A DNA stretch of 64,000 bases, taken from the NCBI GenBank assembly GCA_963921195.1, contig OY992537.1, positions 152,429,844 to 152,493,843 of the forward strand. The letters run 5' to 3'. The notes below the pieces were generated by a model. The model was not told where the DNA came from, did not search any database, and was given only the letters and a program-made list of their open reading frames with translations. Position numbers and translations under genes: made by a program. Source of the DNA: Pegoplata infirma (taxonomy: Eukaryota; Arthropoda; Insecta; Diptera; Anthomyiidae). This document shows, piece after piece, positions 46,074 to 56,838 of the stretch (positions are counted from its first letter, which is position 1; each line of letters opens with the position of its first letter).

Positions 46074-46150
46074 TTCGAACGGACGGGGATTAGAACCACA
46101 AGTCTTCCGTTTTGTAATCGCAATTTCTACCCTCTAGACCAGCGGACGTT
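46074..46150 (-). other. tRNA-like segment in CCCGAG element, copy 2
   Basis: Near-identical to 44994-45070, differing at a few bases, with a longer T-run (over 20) on its 3' side. Both are part of the same element family, so this is one unit spread by a DNA transposon. Confidence 0.5.
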
Positions 46151-46679
46151 GCTAGCAAATAACAACTTTAAAAGACTTAGTTTTAAATAAATTGATCGTA
46201 TCAAATTATATCAAATTGATCTAACATATAGTAATATATGATTATATCCAATTAAATATGTTATTCACTTGTACACAATTTTCAAAAAGACTTAGAAAAT
46301 TTTTTATAAAATTTGCAAAAAAAAAATTGGAATGACGTACAGCGCTATTAGGGGCTTCCATGATAAGCTTAAACAATAATTTTAATGTAGCGGTATGCCT
46401 TATTTCCAAGTCATAGGCTTCCAAAGTGAAATAAGACTTTGGCTTATAAATTTGAAATTTTTCATGGAATCAGGAAATCAGAATTAGATTTGAGATCGGG
46501 TTCCAAAAATTATTGATAATTTGATAATTTAAACCAAATATAGCTATTATTAACTATATAAATGCAATATAAATTTTTAAAAATGATTCCAAAAATTCAA
46601 AAAGTAAAATTTTTTAAGTTCTAAAAAAACATGCAATAAAAAAATGTTTTCCATTTAAAAAAAAATTAAAAATATATAT

Positions 46680-47130
46680 TTTTTTCTGGAATCGAACAAG
46701 GGTTCCCAAAAATGATAGATAATTTTATAATAAATTAAATATAGTTATATATAACTATATAACAGCAATATAATTTTTTAAAAATGATTGCAAAAATTCA
46801 AAAAAAGAAAAATTTTTAGTTCTAAAAAAAATAAGTGCAATAAAAAAGTGTTTTCTATTTAAAAAAAGTAAAAAAAATATATTTTTTTTCTGGAATCGAA
46901 CTCGGGTTCCCAAAAATTATAGATAATTTTATAATAAATCAAATATACTTAGTTATATATAACTGTATAAAAGAAAAATATTTTTTTTAAAATGATTGCA
47001 AAAATTCCAAAAATGAAATTTTTTTAGTTCTAAAAAAATTAAATGCAATAGAAAAGTGTTTTCTATTTAAAAAAAATAAAAAAAAAAAAAAATTCTCGAC
47101 TGGGCCGGGAATCGAACTCGGGTTTCCAAA
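46680..47130 (-). repeat. Tandem ~205-bp units with B-box motif
   Basis: Three units, each with GGGAACCCGAGTTCGATTCC-like sequence on the minus strand (plus-strand GGAATCGAAC at 46688, 46892, 47108), followed by T-runs and the phrase TTAGTTCTAAAAAAA. Repeated at 48420-48860 and inverted at the window end. The B box is present but no A box was found. Confidence 0.65.
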
Positions 47131-48024
47131 AATCATATGTAATCTTATATGATAAAATAAAAAGTTTTGTATAACCATATATGTTGACACACAAAAATAA
47201 ATTTTGAAATACTGGCATATAAAATTATATATGGCTATTTGTTTGGTCAAAAAAATATTTTTTTTTATACATGATTATATCAAAATATATATTCCATTAC
47301 ATATGCGACCATTTATAAATATATATTGAGTTTAGACGAAATTTGCGTATATATAGTACCATACAAACACAGATATGTTATCGTTTAAGACACATATAAT
47401 TATATCTATTATTTTTGTTGGAAATTTTTTTAGTATGGAACCATATATAGTTTTAAATGGTATTATATTAGTCATATATAATTATACATAAATTGATACT
47501 GGATTTTTTGTTTAGTAAAGTCCTATACATAATTAGATATAAAGTCACGTATAATAACGTATGAAATCGGATTAAGTTTTATGTGCAACGTATGATTACA
47601 TCTACCATTTATATTAATATATTATGAACAATATAATTAGATATGATTTTATATGACATCATTTAAAAAAATTGGAAAAGTTCAAAGTGAGATATAATTT
47701 TATACTTTGACTCATATAGTTGTATATGGTTTTATGAAAACATATAAAATAATATACATTTATATAAATTCCTTTTTACTCGGGTAAGAAATAATCTTTA
47801 TTAAATTTAAGTCGACACGTATTTTTGCTCTAGAGGATATTCCTGTTAGTTCGTGAGTTATCGAAATTTTCCCGGAGGTCCATATGGTTTCATAAGGGGA
47901 CAACGAAATTTTGAAACACTGATATGGCCGAAAAGCCGAGACACCCCAACCTTAAAATCGTCTCATTTATATATATTTTAAGTTTCAGGCAAATCGGTTC
48001 ATAAGGGTTGAGATACTTCCCTTG

Positions 48025-49138
48025 TTAGAAAATTTTTGATAAAATTTGCAAAAAAAAAAAAAAATTGGAATGACGTACAGCGCTATTAGGGGCTTCCATG
48101 GTAAGCTTAAACAATAATTTTAATGTAGCGGTATGCCTTATTTCCAAGTCATAGGCTTCCAAAGTGAAATAAGACTTTGGCTTATAAATTTGAAATTTTT
48201 CATGGAATCAGGAAATCAGAATTAGATTTGAGATCGGGTTCCAAAAATCATTGATAATTTGATAATTTAAACTAAATATAGCTATTATTAACTATATAAA
48301 TGCAATATAAATTTTTAAAAATGATTGCAAAAATTAAAAAAGTAAAATTTTTTAAGTTCTAAAAAAACAAATGCAATAAAAAAGTGTTTTCCATTAAAAA
48401 AAAAAATAAAAAAATATATTTTTTTCTGGAATCGAACTCGGGTTCCCAAAAATGATAGATAATTTTATAATAAATTAAATATAGTTATATATAACTATAT
48501 AACAGCAATATAATTTTTTTAAAATGATTGCAAAAATTCAAAAAAAGAAAAATTTTTAGTTCCTAAAAAAATAAATGCAATAAAAAAGTGTTTTCTATTT
48601 AAAAAAAATAAAAAAAATATATTTTTTTCTGGAATCGAACTCGGGTTTCCAAAAATTATAGATAATTTTATAAAAAATCAAATATAGTTATATATAACTG
48701 TATAAAAGAAAAATATTTTTTTTAAAATGATTGCAAAAATTCCAAAAATGAAAATTTTTTAGTTCTAAAAAAATTAAACGCAATAAAAAAGTGTTTTCTA
48801 TTTAAAAAAAATTAAAAAAAAACTTTTTTTCTCGACTGGGCCGGGAATCGAACTCGGGTTCCCAAAAATCATATGTAATCTTATATGATACAATAAAAAG
48901 TTTTGTATAACCATATATGTTGACACACAAAAATAAATTTTGAAATACTGGCATATATAATTATATATGGCTAGTTGTTTGGTCAAAAAATATTTTTTTT
49001 ATACATGATTATATCAAAATATATATTCCATTACATATGCGACCATTTATAAATATATATTGAGTTTAGACGAAATTTGCGTATATATAATACCATACAA
49101 ACACAGATATGTTATCGTTTAAGACACATATAATTATA
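48025..49138. mobile_element. Continuation of a CCCGAGTAAAA copy
   Basis: Colinear with 46290-47400 of the reference copy, including the three-unit B-box array (48428, 48631, 48844). It is interrupted on its right by the Helitron and resumes at 52688, ending ACTCGGG at 53067. Confidence 0.7.
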
Positions 49139-49633
49139 CTAGCTGTTTTGCACCCGGCGTTGCCCGGGTCGAAAAAAATATTATATAATGAATGAGTTTT
49201 TTATTAGTCAGTTTATCTACTGCTTCATGACTTTTCACTGGTGAATATAAACCTATTCCTGAGGTTTGGTCGATTTTTTTCGACTTCGCTTAGCGTCGGG
49301 AAAATTGTGCGAACGTGTTCTTCCGTCATGGGAACAAACCTTCTTGGTTGGGTGGAGTGTGTGATGCAGGCCGTTCAAAAAAAGTTATTCGACTATCATA
49401 AAAACCTTTTTTAACAAAAAAAAAATCAAAAACTTTTTTTTAACAAAAAAAAATCAAAACGTTTTTTTGCACCTTGTTTGGAACTTCCCGATTTCAAATC
49501 AAAAAAGGAACCCAAAGACATTGCCCAGCAGGTGCAATACTTTTGTGAGTTAATCTTGACCATAAAAGGCAACTGTTACGACCCCGACGCAAAGCGAAAT
49601 AGAAAAAACGAATAATCGCCCCACCCCAATATT

Positions 49634-50321
49634 CCCGAGTAAAAATAAACATATATTACAATATATAACTTGATACAAACATAATAAATTATATATGATT
49701 ATACATCCGTGAGATATTTTCTAAATTTTTTTAATGCAGTCATATGTAGTAATATATAATTGAATCATGATTCGGATTAAAAGGTGTACGGTTGATATAA
49801 TTATATAAAATTACATGAGGGTCAATACAAAATTTGTTTTTCTGTATAATTTAATATAAAATTATATATATCCTATTCTGTTCCATATATAACACTATAT
49901 GTTTCCATTTAACCAACAATTTTCTAAGTTTTTAAGGCAAAGTATAAGAAACTTTTTAAAATGTTCCTAAACATTTCCTTGTTAGGGTTATGTATATCAC
50001 CTATCTGGTTCGAAGCGTACCCGAACATTTTTTTGTTTAAGAAAATTATATGTTTGGTGAATGTATCGTTGACCTGTGGTGTAACTCAACCCAAACCAAA
50101 AAACACCAGGATTTTACATGTTTTTATGCAATTAGATCTAATTAGATCCACTAATATATGACAATGTCTGGTCAAAACTCGGATGAAATCAAATCATATT
50201 TTATACAAATTGATCTTTTTTAATGCAAAAACATCCACCATTTTTCGGATCAAATTGCGTTTAATTATATATTGTATTACATATCAATATATATTGCATC
50301 ATATAAAAATTTTTACTCGGG
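49634..50321. mobile_element. CCCGAGTAAAA element inside Helitron
   Basis: Ends CCCGAGTAAAAATAAACATA and AATTTTTACTCGGG, flanked by TT. The right half is repeated in inverse orientation at 62761-62994. Confidence 0.78.
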
Positions 50322-50439
50322 TTAATATATTTCTTTAATGGCTTTTAAAAGTAACCTATAGTTCACTCCTCGGTTAGCACTTTATGTGGTGAAAACTTCA
50401 ATAAACACATAACTTTCACAATAGTTCAAGTGGGTGTGG

Positions 50440-52640
50440 CATTTACCGCATTTAGTTCAATTTTGGTCTCATGTGACCTATAGTTCCCCTATTGTTAGCA
50501 CGTGAAGAAAATTGCAATTAAATTTGTTGAGCAGGTTTTCCACGTTTGCGGAACTGGCAGACATAACTCTCACTAAAGTACAAAGGGGCGTGCCATTATA
50601 TGCCTTTTAATCAATCGCTGTTAATATTGCCTATAGCACTATTTGTGTTGAAAATTTCATTGAAATCGGCTTAACTGTTTTCAGGTTCTAATATGGCAGT
50701 AGTGTTTAAAGGAATTGGCTAAGCCGTTTTTGCATGATAGCAAATAAGCTAGAAATAACGTTCTGTATATTAAAAATTGATGTGGCATTTTACTTTAATT
50801 TGTCTCATCGCATTTTATATGGCATATAGTTACGAAACAGGAAAACATATTTTTTAATTTAATACAAAAGGGTGAGGCATTTTAAGCCCCTTTGCCCGAT
50901 CGCCGCGGTAAGTACCAACTGTGGTGAAAATTTGCTTAAAATTGGTTTCACCGTTAACGCGTGAGTACGGATCAGGCAAAAATAAATTTTAATGTATTAC
51001 AAAGGGGCGTGTCAATTCACGCCTTTGTCTGGTGGTGTCTATAGTATCCGCCTCAATAATTACTAACTGTGGTGAAAATAATAACAACATCGGGTTCGTT
51101 GTTTAAGCGTGATTACGGTACGGCAGAAAAAACTTTCAGTACATTGCAAAAGGCTTGACAGTTGATACAGACTAAAGTTCTCGCCTCTGTTAGTACTATC
51201 TATGAAAAAAGTTTTGTTAAAATCGGTTTAGTCGTTTAATCGTTATTAAGGAATAGGCAGAAACACTTTTAGTATAGTATAAAGGCTCGTGTCAATTTTC
51301 GCCGCGCCCCCTTTGTCCAAACGCGCTCTAATTTAATCTTTAGTTCCCGCCTCGGTAAGTACTTACTATCTGTGGTAAAAATTTCATTCTAATCGGTTTA
51401 GCAGTTTATTCTAGATTACGAAACAGACACAAATAGGATTCAATTGAATAAAAAGGGGCGTGATATTTTATTTATTTTTTTAAATCGGTATGGTTGTATA
51501 TGCATGATTACGGAACATGCAGAAAAAACTTTCAGTATAGTAAAAAGGGGCGTGACATTTTACGCCCCCTTTCTTTGATCGTCCTCTATTGTGGATCATA
51601 CTTTTCGTTTCGGTTAATACTATCTGTGGTGAAAATTTCATGAAAATCAAGTTAGCTGTTTAAGCGTAATTGCAGAAAAGCAGAAATAGCTTTCAGTGTA
51701 ACAAAAAGGGCGTGGCATTTTACGCCCCTTTTTTCGATCGCCCTCTATTGTGGCTCATAGTTTTCGCCTCGGTTAGTAGTATCTGTGGTAAAAATTTCAG
51801 TGAAATCGGTTAAATCACTTTTCAGTGATTGCGGAACAGCAGACATAGTTTCTAATTAGTACAAAGGGGCGTGGCATTTTACGCCCATTTTTCCGATCGC
51901 GGATTTTTCTGACCTATAGTTCCCGCCTCGGTTTGTACTATCTGTGGTGAAAATTTCATGAAAATCGGTTCAGCCGTTTTTCCGTTATTGCAGGACAGGC
52001 AGATATAGCTTTAGCATGGTACAAAGGGGCGTGGCATTTTACGCCCCTTTTTCCGATCGCGGTCGCTTATGGCCTATAGTTCCCACCTAGGTTAGTACTA
52101 TCCGTGTTGAAAATTTCATGAAAATCGGTTCAGCCGTTTTTCCGTTATTGTCTGACAGGCTGATATAGCTTTAGCATGGTACAAAGGGGCGTGGCATTTT
52201 ACGCCCCTTTGTCCGATCGCGGTCGCTTATGGCCTATAGTTCCCGCCTCGGTTAGTACTATCTGTGGTGAAAATTCCATGAAAATCGGTTCAGCCGTTGT
52301 TCCGTTATTGCCGGACTGGCAGATATAGTTTTAGCATGTTACAAAGGGGCGTGGCATTTTACGCCCCCGTTTTCCGATCGCGGTCGCTTATGGTCTATAG
52401 TTACCGCTTTGGTTAGTACTGTCTGTGGTGAAAATTTCATGAAAATCGGTTCAGCCGTTTTTCCGTTATTGTCTGACAGGCAGATATAGCTTTAGCATGG
52501 TACAAAGGGGCGTGGCATTTTACGCCCCTTTGTCCGATCGCGTTCGCTTATGGCCTATAGTTCCCGCCTCGGCTAGTACTATCTGTGGTGAAAATTTCAT
52601 GAAAATCGGTTAAGCCGTTCTGTACTTATTGCGGAACAGA
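50440..52640. repeat. 160-bp tandem array in Helitron
   Basis: About 13 units with CAAAGGGGCGTGGCATTTTA, CGATCGCGG, TAGTTCCCGCC and GAAAATCGGTTCAGCCG. The last units (51861, 52021, 52181, 52341, 52502) are near-identical with a 160-161-bp period. Units toward 50440 are increasingly diverged and unequal in length. Confidence 0.88.
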
Positions 52641-53484
52641 CAGACAGACAGACAAACCAACAATCAGATTTATAATATTAATAGGGATCTATTATTTTTG
52701 TTGGAATTTTTTTTAGTATGGAACCATATATAGTTTTAAATGGTATTATATTAGTCATATATAATTATACATAAATTGATACTGGATTTTTTGTTTAGTA
52801 AAGTCCTATACATAATTAGATATAAAGTCACGTATAATAATGTATGAAATCGGATTAAGTTTTATGTGCAACGAATGATTACATCTACCATTTATATTAA
52901 TATATTATGAACAATATAATTAGATATGATTTTATATGACATCATTTAAAAAAATTGGAAAATTTCAAAGTGAGATATAATTTTATACTTTGACTCATAT
53001 AATTTTATATGGTTTTATGAAAACATATAAAATAATATACATTTATATAAATTCCTTTTTACTCGGGTGTTGTAACATCTGGTCCCATGTATCATTCCAA
53101 ATTTCTAAGTGTTTTATATAAAATTTTATATGCCTCCATTATTTTTTAGTTTTTCTAAGTTTTTTCCAAGCACATGTTTTTATCGCGAACATTTTTAAAG
53201 TGTTTTATATACAATTTTTAGTGTCCGACCGAATACACCTTTTTTGGCCGAAGCCGAATATTCGGCCAAATTTTCAGTATTCGGCCAAACCGAAGCCGAA
53301 GCCGAATATTTAAAAAAAATGTTTTTAGTTACAAAAACACTTATGGTGTTTTCTTTTCTGAACAAAAAATTTTGCATTGTTAAAATGTTTACTTTTAAAA
53401 TGTTGACATGGCCCTGAAACGATGTTGCATTTTTTTCACTCAGAAAAGAACACAAAAAATGCTGTTTTGTACGCAAATTGCCCT

Positions 53485-53560
53485 GATTTGCTGGTTCGAT
53501 GGATGTGTGTTTCGCTTATATTGCTGGCAGCTCAGGTTCGAATCCCGGCGATGGCCATTA
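53485..53560 (+). other. tRNA-like segment
   Basis: A-box-like TGCTGGTTCGATGGATG, B box GGTTCGAATCC in the stem CAGGTTCGAATCCCGG, then long T-runs. The acceptor stem is not formed; read as a SINE head or tRNA relic. Confidence 0.5.
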
Positions 53561-53787
53561 CATATTTTTTTTATTTTTTTTTTTTGCTTTAAATTATTTT
53601 TTTTTAATTATTTAAACTTTAAAAAAAAAAAACCCAAAAAATTAACAAATTTTGTCGATTTTATATGAAAATTTACTTTTTTTTTTTAAAATGATTAAAT
53701 TATTAAAAAAAAAAACATTATTAAATAAAAAATAATACGTAATGGAATAAAAAAAAATACCAGAATAAAAAAAAAAAAAAAAAAAAT

Positions 53788-53862
53788 TGTTCATACCGGG
53801 ATTTGAACCCCGGACCTCCGGTGTCACATGCCACGACACATCCTCTGCACCACAACAGCACC
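53788..53862 (-). other. tRNA-like segment followed by T-run
   Basis: On the minus strand: TGTGGTGCAGAGGATG (A-box-like), a stem GTGTC/GACAC, and a perfect T-arm CCGGGGTTCAAATCCCGG, then about 20 T. Acceptor ends do not pair, so not called as a tRNA gene. Confidence 0.55.
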
Positions 53863-54309
53863 AGTTAACTTGTTCGCTTAATTTGAGTTTTGCTACATGA
53901 GAGAATATCAGGGCAATTTTTCACCCCGTCATTTGATTTCGGGGTGGAAAATATGCATTTTTTACCTCAAATGCAGGTAATATTTTAAGAAAAGAACATA
54001 ATATTTTTTTATAAGTGTGCATTTTTTTTAGAAAAGAACACAAAAAATTCGTAGAATAAAAAAAAATGTTACAAAATGCTACATTTTTTGCCAGAAAAGA
54101 AAACGCCATTAGTAAAATGTTTTTGTGGCTTACTAATGTGATTCAAAGTTAGTTTAGTGTGTTTTTCAACACGTGAGCACAAATATTATACAATTATTCG
54201 CTATTCGGCCTACTCAGCCAAAATTGTGGCCGAAGCCGAATAGTGGCCGAATAGTGCTTTTTGGCCGAAGCCGAATATTCGGTCGGACACTAACAATTTT
54301 ATATGACAC

Positions 54310-55039
54310 CCCGAGTAAAAATTTTCTGGTCTAATCATATTTAATTTGATACAATCTTATATGAGTTAATATGCTTCCGTATAAATTTATATAAAATTTT
54401 ATCTATCACTTTGATACGGTTGATCCACTTTATATGGTTAGATATTGCTCCATATATGATTAGATTCGTATTTTGGTTTTGCTCATCAAATTATATAAAA
54501 ATTGATATTATAAGATCAATTTGATCTAATTAGATTTGACCAAATTCAGGATCAAATTGTATCAATTTTTATATTTTTTGATCTAAAGTAATACAATTAG
54601 ATATTATTTGATACAACCATTTTACGGATCAAATTAGATCTATTTAGTAAAATTAGCATAATATTTTTACTAGCCCGAGTAAAAATTTTCTGGTCTAATC
54701 ATATATAATTTGATACAATCTTATATGAGTTAATATGCTTCCGTATAAATTTATATAAAATTTTATCTATCACTTTGATACGGTTGATCCACTTTACATG
54801 GTTAGATATTGCTCCATATATGATTAGATTCGTATTTTGGTTTTGCTCATCAAATTATATAAAAATAGATATTATAAGATCAATTTGATCTAATTAGATT
54901 TGACCAAATTCAGGATCAAATTGTATCAATTTTTATATTTTTTGATCTAAAGTAATACAATTAGATATTATTTGATACAACCATTTTACGGATCAAATTA
55001 GATCTATTTAGTAAAATCAGCATAATATTTTTACTAGGG
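54310..55039 (+). mobile_element. Head-to-tail dimer of a 364-bp CCCGAG MITE
   Basis: Unit 1 starts CCCGAGTAAAAATTTTCTGG at 54310 and runs to ATTTTTACTAG. Unit 2 starts at once at 54674 and ends ATTTTTACTAGGG at 55039. The units are almost identical. At the internal joint the right-end GG is missing, so the two share one junction. Confidence 0.8.
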
Positions 55040-55706
55040 AGGGACCATATTTCTTTATTTTTCTAAGTTTTTTCCAAGCACAACTTTTTGATCACGAAAA
55101 TTTTCGAAGTGTTTTATATAAAATTTTATATGACTCCATTTTTTAATTTTTCTAAGTTTTTTTCAAGGAAATTTTTTTTATCGCAAATATTTTCTAAGTG
55201 TTTTATATAAAATTTTATAAGACTCCACTTTTTAAAATTTTTCTAAGTTTTTCAAAGGACAAATTTTTTATGAGCATATATTCTAAGTGTTTTATATAAA
55301 ATTTAACGTGACTTCATTTTTTGAAAATTTTCTAAGTTTTTTTCAAGAACAACTTTTTTTTTTTTATTTTAATTTTTCAACTTTTTATTAAAAACTAAAA
55401 AAATTACATAAGATTTATAAAATTGTATAAATTTTAATATAATTGGATATAATTGTATATCATTGGATTAGACCAAAACTCGTATCAAAGTCGATATAAA
55501 GTTATATAAAGTGATATTATTAGATAATATTAGATCAAATCTAATGAAACCATTTTTCGTATACGATTATATCAAAATAGACACGAACCCATATAAAATT
55601 ATATGTTGCGTCATATCATTTTTTTTACTCGGGTACAAATTCGTACACTTCGTTACAAAAAAACTGCCACACTACATAAAATTATATATAATCTTTTTTA
55701 CTCGGG

Positions 55707-56320
55707 TGGGTATAACTTAAGTTAAGGAAGAGACTTCAATGACGCATGTTCACAAAATAAGAAAAAAAATAACGTGTCAAGACGTAACTTTAGATTTAAA
55801 TGTTAATAAAACCATTAAAAAATCTTAAAAAAATATATAAATTGTTTTAAAAATTCCCCAAAAAAAACTGAATGAAAAAAACATATGGTTTCTTTAAATT
55901 TCTTCTTTGGTTAACATTGTGGAGGGTATACCCTCAATTCGTCGTCTCCGAATGTAGCATATTAAATTAAAAGAAAAATTTTGTAAATTAATTTTAATAA
56001 TTTATTGGTGATGGTGGGTTTTTAATGTTTGAGTATGTTTTGTGCTATCACTAAATCTGTGCAAATGATTTCTTTTTGGTTTTGTGACAAGCCACGTGTT
56101 GTGTCTTACAGGTCGTGAGTCTGATTCCTTGAAAAAGAATAATATTCAATTGCATTGTGTGAAGTGTAGGATAAGTTACAAATAATTTCGCTTCTAACAA
56201 AAAGTTTCAATTGAAATATTTCCAAAACTATATTTATTTGAAAGAATTTTTAGCTTGATTTAAATTACTACTTGACATTAACAAATCTTAATCCAAAACA
56301 ATGCATTTCTATAATTTCAG
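55707..56320 (+). other. Intron sequence upstream of Akap200 exon
   Basis: Mostly unique-looking AT-rich DNA between the last CCCGAG right end (55706) and the splice acceptor TTTCTATAATTTCAG at 56320. A decayed DINE 3' end (GTGGAGGGTAT, then ATTCG..CCGAATGTAG) lies at about 55917-55965. No exon is supported here. Confidence 0.5.
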
Positions 56321-56332
56321 AAATAAAAAATA

Positions 56333-56491
56333 ATGGGTAAAACTCAGAGTAAACGATCAGTTGACATCACAACCGAAACCAAAAAAGGTGCCGAAGAGGA
56401 AATCACTGAAAAAATGGAGAAAATAGAAGATTTAGATGTAAAGGAAGTGGTAAATGGTGATGCCACTATTCAAGAAAAGAGCGAAACAGAG
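56333..56491 (+). CDS. Akap200: A-kinase anchor protein 200, first coding exon
   Basis: The exon is 56321-56491: acceptor TTTCTATAATTTCAG, 12 nt of 5' UTR, ATG at 56333 (A at -3, G at +4), 53 codons, then donor GTAAATAC at 56492, phase 0. The protein starts MGKTQSKRSVDITT, continues acidic and charged (E/K-rich) and stops being coding at the donor. MGKxQSKRSVDITT is, as I recall it, the N-terminus of fly Akap200, a membrane-bound, MARCKS-like scaffold that binds the PKA regulatory subunit RII. Gly2 with Ser6 followed by Lys-Arg fits N-myristoylation. The RII-binding helix and actin/calmodulin region would lie in later exons outside the window. An acceptor before the ATG implies an upstream non-coding exon, so the repeat mass on the left probably sits in a 5'-UTR intron. 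The gene assignment is from memory of the protein; the exon itself is clear. Confidence 0.8.
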
Positions 56492-56838
56492 GTAAATACT
56501 AGTTATTTAGTATTTAGTTAATAAAATAATCGAGCTCGAGCTCGATATATGTATGGTTGCCATTTGCATTTTGAGTAAAAGAGGATGTCAACCTCAAAAA
56601 ACGAGGACATTTGACCCAAAAAAGAGGACAGTTTTTTTTAAATAAATTAATTTGAAAAAAGTCAACAACGCAATACAATATGCAAAAAAAAATATTTTTT
56701 TTTAAGAAAACTATTTTTTCCACTAAAAAAATATATTTCCAATTATATTTTAATTTATTTAATTAATTTTTATATTTTAATTTTTTTTTTTTATAATGTT
56801 TACCTGCTGTGTAGGATATTTTTACATTTTTATTTTTT
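56492..56838 (+). other. Intron after first Akap200 coding exon
   Basis: Begins with the donor GTAAATACTAG. Includes a GAGGACATTTGACCC phrase (about 56606) of repeat type and AT-rich filler, then the DINE at 56839. No further exon is seen to the window end. Confidence 0.6.

Larger units (their letters stand above)
45564..47784. mobile_element. CCCGAGTAAAA element, complete reference copy
   Basis: Ends CCCGAGTAAAAAAAAATTGT and CCTTTTTACTCGGG, both flanked by TA. Order inside: three or four ATTTCATCCG-GGCCGCGCCAA-GTTATC tandem units, the tRNA-like segment, then a three-unit B-box array. It lets the scattered pieces 21920-22131, 44874-45214, 48025-49138 and 52688-53067 be recognised as another copy. 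No transposase. Confidence 0.82.
45215..48024. mobile_element. CAAGGGAAGTATC element, TTA duplication
   Basis: Ends CAAGGGAAGTATCTCAACCC and complement, flanked by TTA (45212-45214, 48025-48027). The homologous position in the 45564 element (about 46290) is uninterrupted (AGACTTAGAAAAT). Arms share GGTTGGGGTGTCTCGGC. A PIF/Harbinger link is suggested by TTA, but the CAAG end is atypical. A CCCGAG element sits in its centre. Confidence 0.75.
49139..52687 (-). mobile_element. Non-autonomous Helitron with tandem array
   Basis: On the minus strand it starts TCCCTATTAATATTATAAAT and ends GTGCAAAACAGCTAG. A perfect hairpin ACCCGG-GCAACG-CCGGGT (plus 49152-49169) lies 9 bp before CTAG. It sits exactly between A (49138) and T (52688) without duplication. 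The uninterrupted site ATTATATCTATT is preserved at about 47400 and, inverted, near 63370. All classic Helitron features are present. No Rep/helicase; it contains a CCCGAG insertion (49634-50321) and a 160-bp array. Confidence 0.88.
53344..54108. mobile_element. PIF/Harbinger-like element, TGGTGTTTTC copy 2
   Basis: Ends TGGTGTTTTCTTTTCTG and CAGAAAAGAAAACGCCA with TTA on both sides (53341-53343, 54109-54111). Twice as long as copy 1 because it includes two tRNA-like segments of opposite orientation separated by poly-A/T. Confidence 0.65.
53219..54292. mobile_element. hAT element, TAGTGTCCGACCG with CCGAATATTCGG
   Basis: Ends TAGTGTCCGACCGAATAC and TTCGGTCGGACACTA, perfect 8-bp duplication ACAATTTT (53211-53218, 54293-54300). 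Removing it restores TTTTATATACAATTTTATAT, close to the host repeat. Relative of 22161-22652; holds a TGGTGTTTTC MITE. Confidence 0.85.
53068..55633. mobile_element. Remains of a CCCGAGTAAAA element with insertions
   Basis: Matches the middle and right of 60018-60960 (TGTAACATCTGG, AAGTGTTTTATATAAAATTT repeats, ending TTTTTTACTCGGG at 55633). Interrupted by the hAT element at 53219 and the dimer at 54310. The left end is not adjacent. A further right end follows at 55706. Confidence 0.6.

Noticed and set aside
56105..56125. Possible recursive splice site TCTTACAG|GTCGTGAGT upstream of the Akap200 exon
   Set aside because: A ratchet site needs GTRAGT directly after the AG; here GTCGTG follows, so the donor half is offset.
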